From Warburgia ugandensis (lineage: Eukaryota > Streptophyta > Magnoliopsida > Canellales > Canellaceae): a stretch of 64,000 nt of DNA. The notes below the pieces were generated by a model. It was not told the DNA's origin and did no database searches. It worked only from the letters and a program-made list of their open reading frames with translations. The stretch is taken from positions 19,584,414 through 19,648,413 of the forward strand of contig CP141134.1 in the NCBI GenBank assembly GCA_035236585.1. Direction: 5' to 3'. Position numbers and translations under genes: made by a program. This document shows positions 43,111 through 64,000 of this stretch, one piece after another. Numbering within the stretch: position 1 is the first letter of the stretch; every line of letters begins with the position of its first letter.

Positions 43111-43122
43111 TTGGTATTAGAG
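43111..43122 (+). other. Primer-binding site of element B
   Basis: TTGGTATTAGAG is one C-to-T step from the initiator-tRNA-Met-type site TTGGTATCAGAG. Confidence 0.75.
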
Positions 43123-43439
43123 TGCAGTCAATCCTCTCATAACCAGTTTTACATGTCTAAAGGTCATATATAGTCAAACAATCTAGAATTAATTGTTTAT
43201 ATACAAGTTATATAAATGACTCTGATTGTGAAATATGCGTTATCCATGAAGGATAGTAGATTTTAAGAAAATAAGGAAATTTTTTATCCTTGTATGAGTA
43301 CGAGGAAGTATACATTCATGGGATGTGTATGGCTCTTATATCAAAGAACCAAAATAAAGAGTATAAATCAAAATCTTTAAGCGAGAACCTTGTTGTATGA
43401 TATGAGATATATTAACATTGTCAACCTCCTAAGAATTTA

Positions 43440-44225
43440 AGTTCTAATTGGATGGTTCCAACATTCTCTAACAACATTGAGTTAAATGCAACGGAGAGAT
43501 TGACGATTGAGGTGGAAAAGGCCTTCAAGGCATGGAAGTACCTACAAATAAGTAGGTACATATTTTAATTTATGCCTTGGCAGGAGAGTCTTCAATGACA
43601 AGAACTTTCACTTCATGTATGGAAAGCAAAGGAGATGGAGTTTTCGGCCTTGGAGCAAGGTAAACTTATAATGCAACAGTATGAGAGTCTTTTATTCAAT
43701 TCAGGAGATTCTCTCCTAATGTCTACACTAGCATTCTTAGGTGGCACACAAATTTGTGTACATGTTGAGTCATGAGTTGAGCAGAGTTTTGTTGATGCAA
43801 CCAACCACAATGGCTTGAGCAATGGAGATTGCACTCATTCTTGATTGTTAGAAGTCTAGCAACCAACCACAGTGGCTTGAGCAATGGAGATTGCATCCAT
43901 TCTTGATCCTTAGAAGTCTAGCAGAGTAGAATGAGAGTGAGAAGGATCGTAGTAGTGTTGGACAATCTGGTAAGAGCAAGAGGCCCTTCTCTTTGACAAC
44001 ATCATAGAGACCCTAGAATTAGTAGTAATCTTCTAGACACGGTAGGGATTTAGAGCAAAGGCAGTCCAAAAGGTAGAAGAGAGCCATCCTAGCCAACCAT
44101 GTCCTTAAGTAGGACAGCTTATGCATTAGCAGCACTAGCCCCAACATCAATCAAGGTAAAGACAAGCATCACAATGTTATGGATGTGGCTTGTCTATACA
44201 TTTCATTAAAAACTGTCCTAGTAGA
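43440..44225 (+). pseudogene. Gag of element B, degenerate but with intact zinc knuckle
   Basis: Gag-like residues KEMEFSALEQG and MQQYES occur near 43630-43690. The CCHC knuckle CYGCGLSIHFIKNC is complete at 44175-44216, with C-X2-C-X4-H-X4-C spacing. A 62-bp tandem duplication (43798-43921) and several stops break the frame. Confidence 0.75.
43798..43921. repeat. 62-bp tandem duplication in gag of element B
   Basis: CAACCAACCACARTGGCTTG starts each copy (43798 and 43860). A few mismatches. It shifts the gag frame because 62 is not a multiple of three. Confidence 0.9.
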
Positions 44226-45707
44226 TAGCGGCTAGATAGACAAATGGTAAGGCCCAAATAGATGGAGTGCCACATAGTTGGGGGCAAGCATTCGCCATCA
44301 CTACAGGTTAAGCACTGGCCTAAAACATGGTTGTGGAAGTACACCTGAGGTTTTAGATAGACATGCTAGGTTTTTGTTTGGTCCAAGATCCACACACTCA
44401 TTCATTTTTAGTGTTCTTACATCTTGTGTGGACTTGCTGTGCATGCCTTGAGGTTTTTTATTGGTTGTGATAATACTAGTAGGATAGTTGATTAAAACTG
44501 GTGAGTTCTTTCAGGGTGTAAGATCATGGGTGAGAGCATGGATACCATCCTTACCTTTCTCTAAATGGTTGATTTTGCTGTTATTCTTGGTGGATTAGTT
44601 GACAACTCATTGAGCGACTATGTATTGTCACAGGAAGATCACATTTGGTGTATTAGGCACAATTCCTATTTCTAAGTCACCATATCAAATGGCTTCAGTG
44701 GAGTTAAGAGAGCTCAAGAGGAGACTTGACTCTGAATTGTTTTGATACTACCTTCAGGTAATGATAGATTCATGGTTTATTGTGATGTCACTAACGAGGG
44801 GCTTGGAGTTGTGCCAATGTAGCATGGTAGAGTTATTACCTACAAGTCTAGATAGCCAAAAATGCATGAGGTGAAATACCCATACTTGTATTATACGTAT
44901 GCAATATGTGGACTTGATTTCTCACTGGATGTGAGGCATGATTGTAATTTGGGTTTTAATGCAAAATTATATCCTTACATGTAATTTAAATTTGATTCAT
45001 GATTTATTCTTGTGGGTACCCGATGAGCATAGCCTAAGAGACAATTGATGAAGGCAGGTAAGAGGCATGCTTCTAGGTGCTCATGGTATGGTCATGGTTT
45101 AAGATGAGTTGATTGACATGAGTTTGCCTACTTTATGAGTTGATATGCTCTGAATTGATTTGGGATGGATATGCCTATTTTATGAACTAATACACCCTGA
45201 GTTGGCTTGGCTTTGATTTTCCCATTGTATGAGCGACTTTGCTTTGGGATGATTGACATGAAATGGCCTACCTTATGAGATGATATGCTTTGACATGATT
45301 GGGCATGAATTTACATGTTTCAAGACGTGATTCCAAGTGTTTTGTCACTTTATATCTGACTTATGTATCATGATGGCTACGTATTAGAGTGCACATTGGA
45401 AGCAGCTCATTCTAGTTAAAGGCACATAGAAAGGCTACACTAACAAGTGGCATAAAGCTTTAGAGTTTGAGGTTGGGAATCATGTGTTTGTTTGAAGATA
45501 TATCCAATAAGAGTTACAAGAATTGGAATAAAAAGGAAGTAGAAGAACAAAGAAATTCCTTGGTTAAAGTCCTCTTCTAAGGTTATCTAAACAAAGAGGC
45601 AACTTGGAATTTTATTCCATGATGAGATAAGAAAGATATATCTGGATTTATTTTATTGATTCATGTAAAGAGGATTTTGAGGAGGAAATTTCTCTAGGTG
45701 GGGAGAA
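44226..45707 (+). pseudogene. Pol remnants of element B with RT core deleted
   Basis: A protease-to-RT linker reads GTIPISKSPYQMASVELREL (about 44668-44730). It is followed almost at once by RNase H-like NDRFMVYCDVTNEGLGVVP (about 44763-44820), so the RT catalytic core is missing between them. Integrase-tail and chromodomain-like pieces (RLGIMCLF-type and SLVKVLF) occur near 45460-45640, ending at the purine run before the 3' LTR. Confidence 0.7.
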
Positions 45708-49582
<3,875 letters not shown>

Positions 49583-50089
49583 GTAATGGATCATTTTTAG
49601 TTGAGTCATTTAGAGAGAAAAACAAGAAGATCAATTGAAAGTCAAGAAGAACCCGACAAGCTATCCACCCAAGCAAGCTTCCTCAAGCCTTTAAGCTAAA
49701 ATTTTTATGCTTTTTTTACCTGTATAAGCTCTATCTATTCTTTTATTTGTGATTGCATGCATTGATAGTGATTTTTATTTAACTTACTCTTTGTTTTTTA
49801 GAGTGGTGTAGATCTATTTTCTTGGATAGTTTTTTAAGTGTTTGTAAGAAGGTCAAGATTGTTACAAGTGCTAAAGTCTTTCATTTGAGGCTAGCACAAT
49901 CTCAAGTGGTGTGTAAAAGCTAGTTGAGATTAGTGAAACTCAAGATAGTGAATACCTTGTGTGCCAAAGTTTTTTAAAACTTCATTTACTATTTTGAGCA
50001 TCAAAGTTGCAAGAAGTTTTAAAAAATTCAGTTGGGCCCAATTCATCCCACCTCTTGGAAACATCATCTAGCACATCCTAGTCCATTTT

Positions 50090-50265
50090 CAGCACACAAA
50101 ACATAACCTCTCAATCTTCTAGTACATGTTCTTCACTTTGTCCTCCTTATAACCAACTTTCTCAACAAACTCTACAATGGAGGTCTGTCTTATAATTATC
50201 AAAAGTATATACTTTTACTGCCTCATAATGAAGTTGGTTCTCACTAATAAACTTTCCTCCACAAT
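50090..50265 (-). pseudogene. MULE transposase N-terminal region, upstream piece
   Basis: On the minus strand: FHCGGKFISENQLHYE, then VKVYTFDN, then after one frameshift SIVEFVEKVGYKEDKVKNMY. The order HxGGxF, a Tyr/Asp-Asn motif, then a FVEK-type helix with GY is the opening of plant Mutator-like transposases (PB1-like N-terminal domain). It continues at 40892 (DVLDMAKIF...) once the Copia LTR is removed. Stops and a frameshift show it is dead. Terminal inverted repeats were not located. Confidence 0.68.
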
Positions 50266-51419
50266 GGAAGTAAAAACCAAATGATCTTGTCTTGCATATT
50301 AGAGGTGGAAGAGGTCATTAGATCCATGCTACAAACCAAGGCAACTAATCAAAGACAAGTAATAATTAAGTACTATATAAATAGTACTTGATATAGCCTA
50401 ATATCACACATCATAGTGATTCACCCACACCAAGTAAAATGACACTAACTATATATACCATAAACAAAGCCAACAAGCAAGTTGGGGCCACAATGTAATT
50501 GTGTTTGAACATGACTAAAAGAAGACTACAATGGAACTAAATAACTAACCAATTCTACTATGCTAAATAAGGAACTTCTAATCAAGCTAATATAAGAACC
50601 AAAAAAGAAAGGAGGACGTGGGCTAGTTAATGTTGAGAAGCATGAAATTCTCCCCTTCCATGAAGTGGTTAGATTGCACAATTGAATGCAATATGAAGCA
50701 AAAAAATGGATGGAAAATAGAGGGTGAGTCAAGTCCACCTAAATTTATGTTAGGAAGATGGTGACTATTGGAATATAATATTAGAAGTACCACAAGTAGA
50801 TAAAGTTATGAAGGTATACAAAATTTTACTCATGGGGACTTAGGGACCACATTGCTAGCATCAACACCAAAAAAAAAAAACAAAAGATAACAAGGACCAC
50901 ATTGCACAGAAGTAGACAAAAGAAAAAGAGCCAAGGTACAAAAGTAAAAAACAAAAATTAGCTTCATAATAATAGATGCAAATAAATAATTGAAAACATA
51001 TTTATCAAGTGATTTATTGTAAAAAAGTAGGAGAGATGATGTTTGGCATCATTACTCCTTTTCTGACATGGTGGTGTATGTGTCCATTGACTACTATGAG
51101 TGGCAGTTGAAATGTTGATGTGGTTTTCCCCCTCATTTGCTAAAGTTTTAAGGAAAACTCACTTCAATTATGTTCTTGTACAAAAAAAATTCAACGAAAA
51201 CACTTCCTCTTTCAAAACCTTGTTGGAAAAACTCTAGATTTTCAACCACGCACCAACATACTAGGGTAAACAATGAAGAAAGTAGCCTTTTAGGTTTGAT
51301 GTGAACATCATGGCAAAGGTTTGTTCATCAAAGTGCTTCATTGGTGGGACACTACTGGATTCATCTAACAAGTACTTCTATTCCATCTATATAATTGATT
51401 TCATGGATTTGATAAAAAA
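50266..51419. other. Intergenic AT-rich DNA, no gene seen
   Basis: Only short frames without domains are present (for example minus 50526-50738). An A-run lies at 50869-50880. It may be the 5' part of the MULE transposon or unrelated repeat DNA. Confidence 0.45.
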
Positions 51420-51617
51420 AATATAGAATTTTCTGAGCAATTACTCCTTATGAGTAAAAGAAAAAGTTTTTAGGACCATCCACTGAATGATAATTTCATA
51501 GTTCGATCCATCTACCTCAAGAGCAACATTTTGAATGACTCAAAAGGTCAACATGAAGTTATAGCTAATTGTAACATTTAGTTGAGGTGCTCATGAGGAA
51601 CACAAGGGGCTTATCAC

Positions 51618-51737
<120 letters not shown>

Positions 51738-51844
51738 CTAGAAAATATTGCTTCTTTAGTTAAAATGTGATAAATCAATAGCAATGGGCATAATTACCTA
51801 AAGGTTCTTATTAGTTTAGCACAGTGTTACTTTGCACACCCCTG

Positions 51845-51906
51845 GATAAATTAATTAATAAAATGTGTTCTTATATTTTCTCGCACTAATAATTAATTAA
51901 TTTATC
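51845..51906. repeat. 15-bp perfect inverted repeat
   Basis: GATAAATTAATTAAT (51845-51859) and its reverse complement ATTAATTAATTTATC (51892-51906), separated by 32 bp. Could form a stem-loop or mark a small inverted-repeat element. Confidence 0.8.
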
Positions 51907-52005
51907 TAGACATGTGTGGAGTAATACCATGTTGAATTAATAAACACCCTAAGGTGATCACGCCTTAATGCTATTAATTAATTTTCATTTAACTAGAGAA
52001 CTAAT

Positions 52006-52008
<3 letters not shown>

Positions 52009-52080
<72 letters not shown>
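52009..52080. repeat. (GA)n microsatellite
   Basis: Uninterrupted GA run of about 72 bp. Confidence 0.96.
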
Positions 52081-52087
<7 letters not shown>

Positions 52088-52115
52088 CAATTTCTGCCTA
52101 TCCCACTTCAACAAT

Positions 52116-56438
<4,323 letters not shown>

Positions 56439-56616
56439 TAGTTGTTATTAGAGTAGGTTCATCCACTCACAGCCAATCCCAAGATTCTAGGTTGAGATGA
56501 CAATCTACAATGAGAGTTAGAGATGGTATGAGTTAAAAGATTAAATCATTTAGGAATTTTTGAAATTTGAATAAATACCACTTAGGGGAATTGACAAAGG
56601 AGTTAGAATTTGTAAA

Positions 56617-56642
56617 GATATATATATATATATATATATATA
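56617..56642. repeat. (TA)n microsatellite
   Basis: Short TA run inside element C. Confidence 0.9.
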
Positions 56643-59250
56643 TTAGATTCATATCATTAATGGAAAATAACTCAGCTAGAAGTCATGAATAATCAAGGAA
56701 AAAGGAACATGATTAAGTAAAAGAAAAGAAAATTCTTGTGAGGACGGTAAGGTTCTTAAGGTCAGAAATCAGAGTATGACATACATGAGTTAGTGTTTCT
56801 AATTGAGAATATTATTGTTGATAGATGATTTATTAATGGAGACAACTTATAATGATAGTAAGTTATAATGGAGAACAATACATGTAAAACCTTAGAGAGT
56901 ATAGGGATTAATTATGAGAAAAGATTGGAAATTGGTCTTAGTGAATGGGCATTTTAAAATTTCTAAAGGTTATGAGAATGAGTTAGGTCAAATAGTAGGT
57001 ATCTCTTAGTGAAAAAAATTTATGGCATGATAAAAAAATATTAATAGAGATATTGAGATAAAGAGGATCTGAATGCTATTATAAAAAGATGTTTATTTAT
57101 AGAGATGATTTAATCTTGGACCATGAATTCAAATACAATTAGGAATAAGACATTGAGATAAAAGAGTACAGTGTAGAAATAGTATATGACAAGTAAGTAT
57201 TTGATATAGAGAAATACGATATGGACGTTGTATATAAATTGAATGAGAATGGAGGATTTCTTAAAAGTTGTTATGAGGATCTTATAAGAGGGTAGACGAA
57301 TTTGATGTTGTTATGATGGAAGGCTCTAATCTACGATGTATAATTATACTTAGTCAATGGAATTAGATATGTACAGGCAATTTCATAGAGTAATATGAAA
57401 TAGAAATATGAAAGCATTGATTGGTGACTAGAATGTACTATTGTAAGAGAGTCATAAAAATTTTCATGTGCACCTAAATTATAGATGATTTGATTGTGAA
57501 AGGTAGGTAAGAATTTAATAAGGAGAACAAACAAGTTGGAAGGTAAATAATTGAAAAAGAATGTGTAGGAATGTTGTATAGTTATAAAGTATTATCAACC
57601 TTAGTGCGTAAGCAAGGATATAGTATCGATGACATTTCATGAAGTGAACAAGGTGGTTGATTAAAGGGAAGGAGTACCTAATGAGATTGACTTATAATGA
57701 ATGGCACTGTAAATGGTTAGCATAAAATAGCAAATAAGACATGTGATCTGTAATGACTAGGAGGAGTTAAGTCAAATTTTACTAAGCAAGTTTATTTAGA
57801 ATCATAAATAAACAATGATAACAACTTTTGACAAATGTGATCAAGAATGAATCATTTGTTATATATAACTTACTGATAAGAATGTGAATGTATAAAGACA
57901 ATAGTGAAGATCATATGACTTAATTTGGTCATTATCTTCAAGATTGAAAGCATAATGTGCTCTTATGAAGTCTTAAATGACAGTTTAAAAGGAGAGATAG
58001 AAGATAGTGAAAGGAAATAGTGGGATCCAATTTTAGAGATCTTATGTCTAAGCTAAAAGAGTTTGAGATAATAAATAGAACAAATTCTGAGGATTGAAAG
58101 GATTAATGCCTGAAATGTTGGAATAGATAAAATGCTATAAATGATCCTTAGAATTAATCATAAGGAAAAGTATTCGTAGTGGAAATAATAGTTGGGAATT
58201 AGTTCCATCCTGAGAATTTCACGTTGATGATGCATGGAAAGTTGAGAAATATATTGGATACAACAAATTATTAAGGTTCATGAACAATTATAGTGAAGCT
58301 AGTAAAAAGCATAGACAGTGATACTGTATAAGTATTGATTTGGAATTCTAGGTACCACTTAGGAAATGAAAAGTAGTATTCTTATAAAGAAAAGTTTCGT
58401 GATAGTAATAAATCCCAAACTACAACAAGAAATTCTTATATGTACATGCCAGTCACATTATGTGGATTCATTTAAAATAAGAAGGTTCAAAAACTTGATA
58501 TGGTTGTGTTGTGATAGTAGAGTGAGATGAGGGAGTATATGTGGCAATAATTGACATGATATCCATTTCAAATGAAGAAGAAACATCAACCATGAGGATG
58601 AGAGAAAGTTACTTTTTTGTAATTTTAGTAGAAGCTTAGAGATATTGCTGATATAGAATACGAGACAATATGGAATTATTTAGGCGCGATGTTCAAAATA
58701 GTTGTACAATTAAACAAGTGATATTTAGTTATCTTGATATGAAGTATAAAGGAGATTGATATACACAATGCTAATAGACGAGAAAACTGATGATGCCTAT
58801 GTAGGTTAATGTGTTTTAAGAAAAATGTACCTTGATTGAGTAAGTAGCATAGTTCCAAGATAAAATGAATTGTAGTGCAAGATTATACAATGGGTATTTT
58901 AATAGAAAATTTAGATAATCAATTGAAGAGATGGAGTTTAAAATGTTAGCATATATATAAGGATATGAAGGATATTGCTGATGATTTATTGATAAGTAAA
59001 AGTAGATTACCAGAGTGCACATTGGATGAAATCTCTATTGCTTAAAGATGATATAAAAGCAATATTGATATATGTCGTGAACATTTGGAGTTGCAGTTGG
59101 GAGTCATATGAGTGTTTAAAAGTTATGGTAACTTCAATCTATGATGAGATGAGAATGCACTTAGAAATATTCGAAAATTGAAAGGAGCAAGACACACCTT
59201 AAGAGATAATTATGTAAGGATGTATTGCAAATTTTCAATGATGAAATTTC

Positions 59251-59266
59251 AATAAGGGGGGAAGGA
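59251..59266 (+). other. Polypurine tract of element C
   Basis: AATAAGGGGGGAAGGA directly abuts the TGTAACAC start of the 3' LTR. Confidence 0.8.
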
Positions 59267-62200
59267 TGTAACACTCTAAATTTTTTTAATTCACTTACTA
59301 TAAATAGAATGAATCGAAAAAGGCGAAATGTGGAATTCAATTTACAAGATTTTAAAATTTAGAGGATAACTAATAAAATACACAAAATTAAGCATTGAAA
59401 CATAAATATTAGTAATCTACTCAAGAAAATGAATCCAATGACACTAAGTATGTTGAAATCGGAGTTCGAAGGAAAATCTCGTAATTATTTTAATTAAGGT
59501 ATTTAATTTAAATTATTTTTTATTAAAGTGATGAAATTAATTGCAAGTGGGATCCATGTAATGCAATCATGAGTGGTCATGTCAACCATAAATGTAAAAA
59601 TGGGTTTACACAAAATTAAGTGAAATAATTACCTACATTTATGGTGGGTAATGATTAATAAAAAACAAAAGAAAAAGAGACAGCCTTAAAAGCTGATCTC
59701 CCTGCCCCAATTCCCCCCTATGTCGTCTCTCTCTTGCTCTCGGCCTCAATTTCTGCTAGTCATCACGCTCAAACGCAGCCACATCAAACCCCAACCTGCA
59801 TGCGACAACCAAGGCATTGAAGAAGTGTTGCCGTCATCGGTGGTGCAACCCTGCTCTAGTGATCCTCCCTTCTTAGCAAAACTTAGCCTTTTCCTCCTCC
59901 TTCATTATCCCCTTTGATGCCCATATCTGCCATCAATCAGCCACGCCAAACTACCTTCCCTTTTCTCCTCTCCCAAGGTAACTCCCTCTTGGCTTTTCTT
60001 TCTCCTATTTTTCCTTTTTTGGTTGCCTAAGGGACTAGTTTTTCCGACAAGGATGGTGGACGAATCTGAACAAACATGGATAAAACTCTTATAAAAGCAC
60101 CTCAGGCATAAAATCTTAACCATTAGATGGATTCACAGTACCTGAAAACTTACGAAACCCATGTTAGAGTAAAAAACCCAGTGGTCTAGGTCAAAGATCT
60201 AGAAGGAAAATGAACTATTCCCATCATATTTGTGACCAAGATGCACCTTCAAGATGCACAATGGGAACATGCACACTTTGTGTGTTTTTGCTCGTGGAGT
60301 GTATTTGCATTGGTCATAAAATGCGCAAGATGCAAGCATGTCCTGGTACGATTTTGATCTAGATTCAATCTAAACTACTGAAATCTATTTGAAACTTAGA
60401 TCTTCAATTTAGAAAGTGATATAACTCCAAATTTTGATCCGTGACATCCACTATAATCATCTTAATGAGACAAACTTATTAAAAATGATAAAATTTAGAA
60501 ACTAGATAAATATTGAACACTAGTTTTGAGCTGTAGGCTTTGGATGACTTAGATCTAGCAAGTTAGAGCAATCAAACTTTAAAAGTTCAAATAATTGGCT
60601 AATCTAGTACAACATAGATACTGATTTACAGTTAGTTCATCCAAATAATCTAAAATAATGACATTTTCCTATAAGAAAATCTAGAATCATCAATATGATC
60701 AATTAGAATTAGATCTAATAGTCAAATCAATAAATTACCTTTAGATAGACAATTAGAAGATATAAAATACTAAAGATATTTAGGATCAAGATATATCATA
60801 CCCAAATGTAGATGATTAAGACACCTAAGGTAGTATTGAGAGCCATCCAATAGTTGGATCGTACTAAAAACTATGGATTGAGTCAGATCAGACCTTGTAC
60901 AGTGTAGATTTGCCCAATCATAAATGTTCAAAGCTAAATAAATGACTAAATTGATGATCTAGCATGGTAGATGAAATGATATGATAATTAGATTGGCCAA
61001 GTAAATCAAGATTAATGAATATGGATTGTAAGATAAGACAAGAAATATAGAAATATATATTTGACTTATTAGAGCCAAATCTAGGTGTTAGATCTAAGCG
61101 AGGGTTAGTAAAAGGAATAATGGACCACAAGAAAACTAGAAATACATGCAATCAAGCTAATTTAAATAATGGATGATTAAACCAATATAGTTGTTAGATC
61201 ATCCCTATGACATCAAATTTAGTAAGAGTTTGAAAGTAACTAAAGACCATCAATCTAACTGATCAAGTCAGGTCCAACTATCAAATTGACTGATCAATCA
61301 TTGAAATGAGTGAAGGACTACCTATGAGACTTAGATTAGTGAAGATGAAGTGAAATTCAACAATCTAGACTGTTAATCTTTAATCAACAGCTAGAATTTG
61401 ATGATCAAAATAGAGTTAAAGAAATAAATCTATGATCCAGGAAGGATAAAAGTTTAGGAAGAACAATTGACTTATTTATATTATTAATTAGATTTATCTA
61501 ACATTATATTGTTCTGATAACCTTATATTCAAAGATTTGATGTTAGGAGGACTTAGAACTATTGATCTGACCGATCAGAATTTAATATGACTGTCAAATC
61601 AATAGGTTAAACATTGATATATGAAATAGACGGTGCTAGATTAAGTTCAATAGATGTTGAGAACAGATGGATGATTTGCACAGTTGATCTTTAATCAACG
61701 CATAGGATTTGAGGATATTGCAAAAATAAAGAGATATACGCAGGATTGAAGGTTAGAAAGGGCAAGATCATCATATTTAATGATGATCAAAGATTAGATC
61801 AATAATAGACGAGAAATTGTGAGTAAGTGGTTAACCTGAAATGTACGTATGACTTGACAGATACGCTGATTGATATGCATTTGAGACCATTAATTGTCTT
61901 GAGGATTTTGATCGCTGTATTTGAGGTAGGTGGAATTTAAGATGCTAATTTCATAAATTGTGTGATCTATTGATAAGGTTATGATGTGATTTTGATAATT
62001 ACATGAGATTTGAGTTGCATGAATTATTTATAAAATGCGATTATTATGCGATATTATACATGCAATATTTTATGACATAATTCATGAAATAAAAAAAGCT
62101 ATAGTACTATAAATGAAAATTTATCATATTATGGTTCTGAGGATTGGAAATGCATGTCATTTATTTAAAATGCATGATTTAAGAATGTACCTCATGTTTT

Positions 62201-63656
62201 TCCTATTAACATGGTTTGATTTAACAGTCAAGTGGCTTGATTTTGGTACAGTGTACCAGCTATGCACATGATACATTATTTCTGTGATTTGATGTGAGAT
62301 AGGCATATAGCCCGATGATTTTATGATATCCAAGCATGGAGGCCTGAAGCTTTTGTTTTTGACAAGCGTGTTTGTGGGAATGCTATGTTAGGAGGGATGT
62401 GGGCTGGTTACTCACCATTTGACTTTGTGAGATGATAGACACCTGCCCCATAAAAGGGTGAACACCATAGAAAATAGTATCATGGATAATCTACACTACA
62501 ATTCTGATCCTCACTCATGCTGGACAGACACCTAGTCTCACATTCTAGTATCGATGGAGAGTGGCAGTCGATAGACCAAGAAGTTGGTTATTTTTGCAGC
62601 ATAGCAATCCTTTGTTTATTTTGCACAGTACTGCTAGCACGATTGAGTTACAACATGTGTGCTTGGTTTTCTTTGGAGATCTGTTACTGTGATCACGATT
62701 GAGTGACAGTGCCGCAACTATGTGACATGATGATATGCCTAGTATGAGCTCATGACTATTATGTATACCCAGTGTTGACAAGATTATTGTGGGCCCCGTA
62801 TAGCTGGGGCGTGACCACTAATAACTATATTCACTAATTTCATGAGTTTAACATTGTTTTACTAGTTTGACTATTTAGTATCTTTATTTGTGATTTGGAC
62901 AGTGATTTGTACTTGACCTTATATAGCTAGATATATTTATGATGTTTATATCTATTCATAAAGTTTACTTGAGATCCTCATTATTATTTGAACATGATAT
63001 TTTGCTGATAAATTTATTCATGATATTTACATGAAATGCTTTGAAATTTGATATTCTAAAGTTTTAAATTATCTTAAAATTAATTATACAGATTATTGAT
63101 TATTGATGCAAAAGGTTTAGTGCATTGAAATAATTATTACCTTGTGAAAGCAAATGTCTTATTTCAGTTTTCATAAGTATCTTATTCCCCTACAAAGTAT
63201 ATCTTACTGAAGCATTGTATTATTGTTGCAATGCCTCAGATGTTGAGAGATAGACTAAACTGATGAGGAGTCAGATGAGTGGCTAGTCAAGACTTCATCA
63301 TTTGAGGGTATGTTTTAATTATACTTGGATTGTATATGTATATTTGTAATATTTAGACTTGATTTGTAATCATGTAGGGACTATGATTGTCCATTGCATG
63401 GGTCTTGAAGAAGTAAACTTGTTTTTAAGAAAAGGTTTACTTGAAAAATAAAAAAAATTATTTGAGTTTTCAAAATTTAAATATCAAATTGAATCATAAA
63501 TAATTAAATGATGAGTTGATGGTTTACAATCAAGGTTTTAAAATAGAATTCATTGAAAACGTTTTCGTTGTTTTATTTTTGAAACTGTTTTTCACAAATT
63601 GAGGCTCCACCTATTGAAAGGATTTGTGAAAAAGTATTTAAAAAACCCGAGTTGTC
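59267..63656 (+). repeat. 3' LTR of element C
   Basis: About 4,390 bp. Short frames (for example 62517-62702 and 62545-62781) are on opposite strands of the same DNA and have no domain. Confidence 0.86.
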
Positions 63657-63679
63657 ACAATAGTTCATGTCATGGTTTT

Positions 63680-64000
63680 CTTCAAAAAATAAAGGATTTT
63701 TAACAATTATATTTTTTTGAACATTTTTTCCTTGTGAGCAAAAGCAAATGTTTCTAGGATCATCCGTTAATAAGAATTTTGAAGTTTGGTCCATCTACAT
63801 CAAGAGTAAAACTGTGAACAACTTAGATCTTTAGGAATCTAGACCAACATGAAGTTGTAGCTGTTTGTAGCACTTAGTTGAGGCACTTATTAGGGCATAA
63901 CCGACTAAATGTGCTTATTAAGTTAGAATGGTATCAATTTATGCACTCATATATAAATTTATTAATAAAATGCGTTCCTACGTTTTATGGCAGTCTAACA
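63680..64000. repeat. Diverged repeat, right copy (continues past window)
   Basis: Matches 51420-51880 in the same orientation, without the CT array. It runs off the end of the window, so its nature cannot be settled here. Confidence 0.6.

Larger units (their letters stand above)
56439..59266 (+). pseudogene. Internal region of element C, eroded
   Basis: AT-rich, full of stops, with a TA run at 56617-56642. The only homology I can read is near the 3' end: 59010-59240 parallels element B (RVHIG..., then a LELQLGV segment in place of the LEFEVGD motif of integrase tails, then a chromodomain-end-like segment). Gag, RT and RNase H cannot be recognised by eye. Confidence 0.5.

Overview
This is a nuclear DNA window from a flowering plant with a large, AT-rich, retrotransposon-filled genome. 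The plant assignment rests on three things: the last exons of a copine of the BONZAI (BON) type at 1-1216 with GT-AG introns, a tRNA-derived plant SINE at 2354-2536, and stacked plant-type LTR retrotransposons over most of the rest. I cannot name the species. Nothing looks bacterial, and I see no operon, CRISPR array, tRNA or rRNA gene.

Layout. 1-1216: five 3' exons of the copine, the only convincing host gene. 1217-6520: 3' flank, a SINE with a perfect 16-bp target duplication, microsatellites, and old repeat-like DNA. 6526-39517: one Tat/Athila-like LTR element on the minus strand (element O), flanked by TTCAT/TTTAT. It holds (i) a solo LTR of its own family in the opposite orientation (12015-14704) and (ii) a long-LTR Ty3/gypsy chromovirus of Tekay/Del type (element A, 17322-37808, plus strand). 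Element A carries in its leader another Tat/Athila-like element (element I, 21069-29973). The left complex is therefore nested three deep.

40290-50265: a minus-strand fragment of a Mutator-like (MULE) transposase gene is split by a Copia solo LTR (40893-50066) with a perfect TCTAG target duplication. That solo LTR is split in turn by a second chromovirus (element B, 41773-49582). 52116-63657: a third chromovirus-like element with about 4.35-kb LTRs (element C). It sits inside an older repeat whose copies flank it (about 51420-52110 and 63680-64000).

All retrotransposon coding regions are broken by stops, frameshifts or lost catalytic residues, so no element looks able to move itself. The open frames near CT/GA and ACGT arrays are microsatellite artefacts. 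I found no new functional system. The best leads are structural: readable insertion order, deletions at junctions, a 3' LTR rebuilt by tandem duplication with ACGT and CT arrays, minisatellites held in both LTRs of element A, and a MULE frame that can be followed across a 9.2-kb insertion. All boundaries and family names come from reading by eye; no search or alignment program was run.
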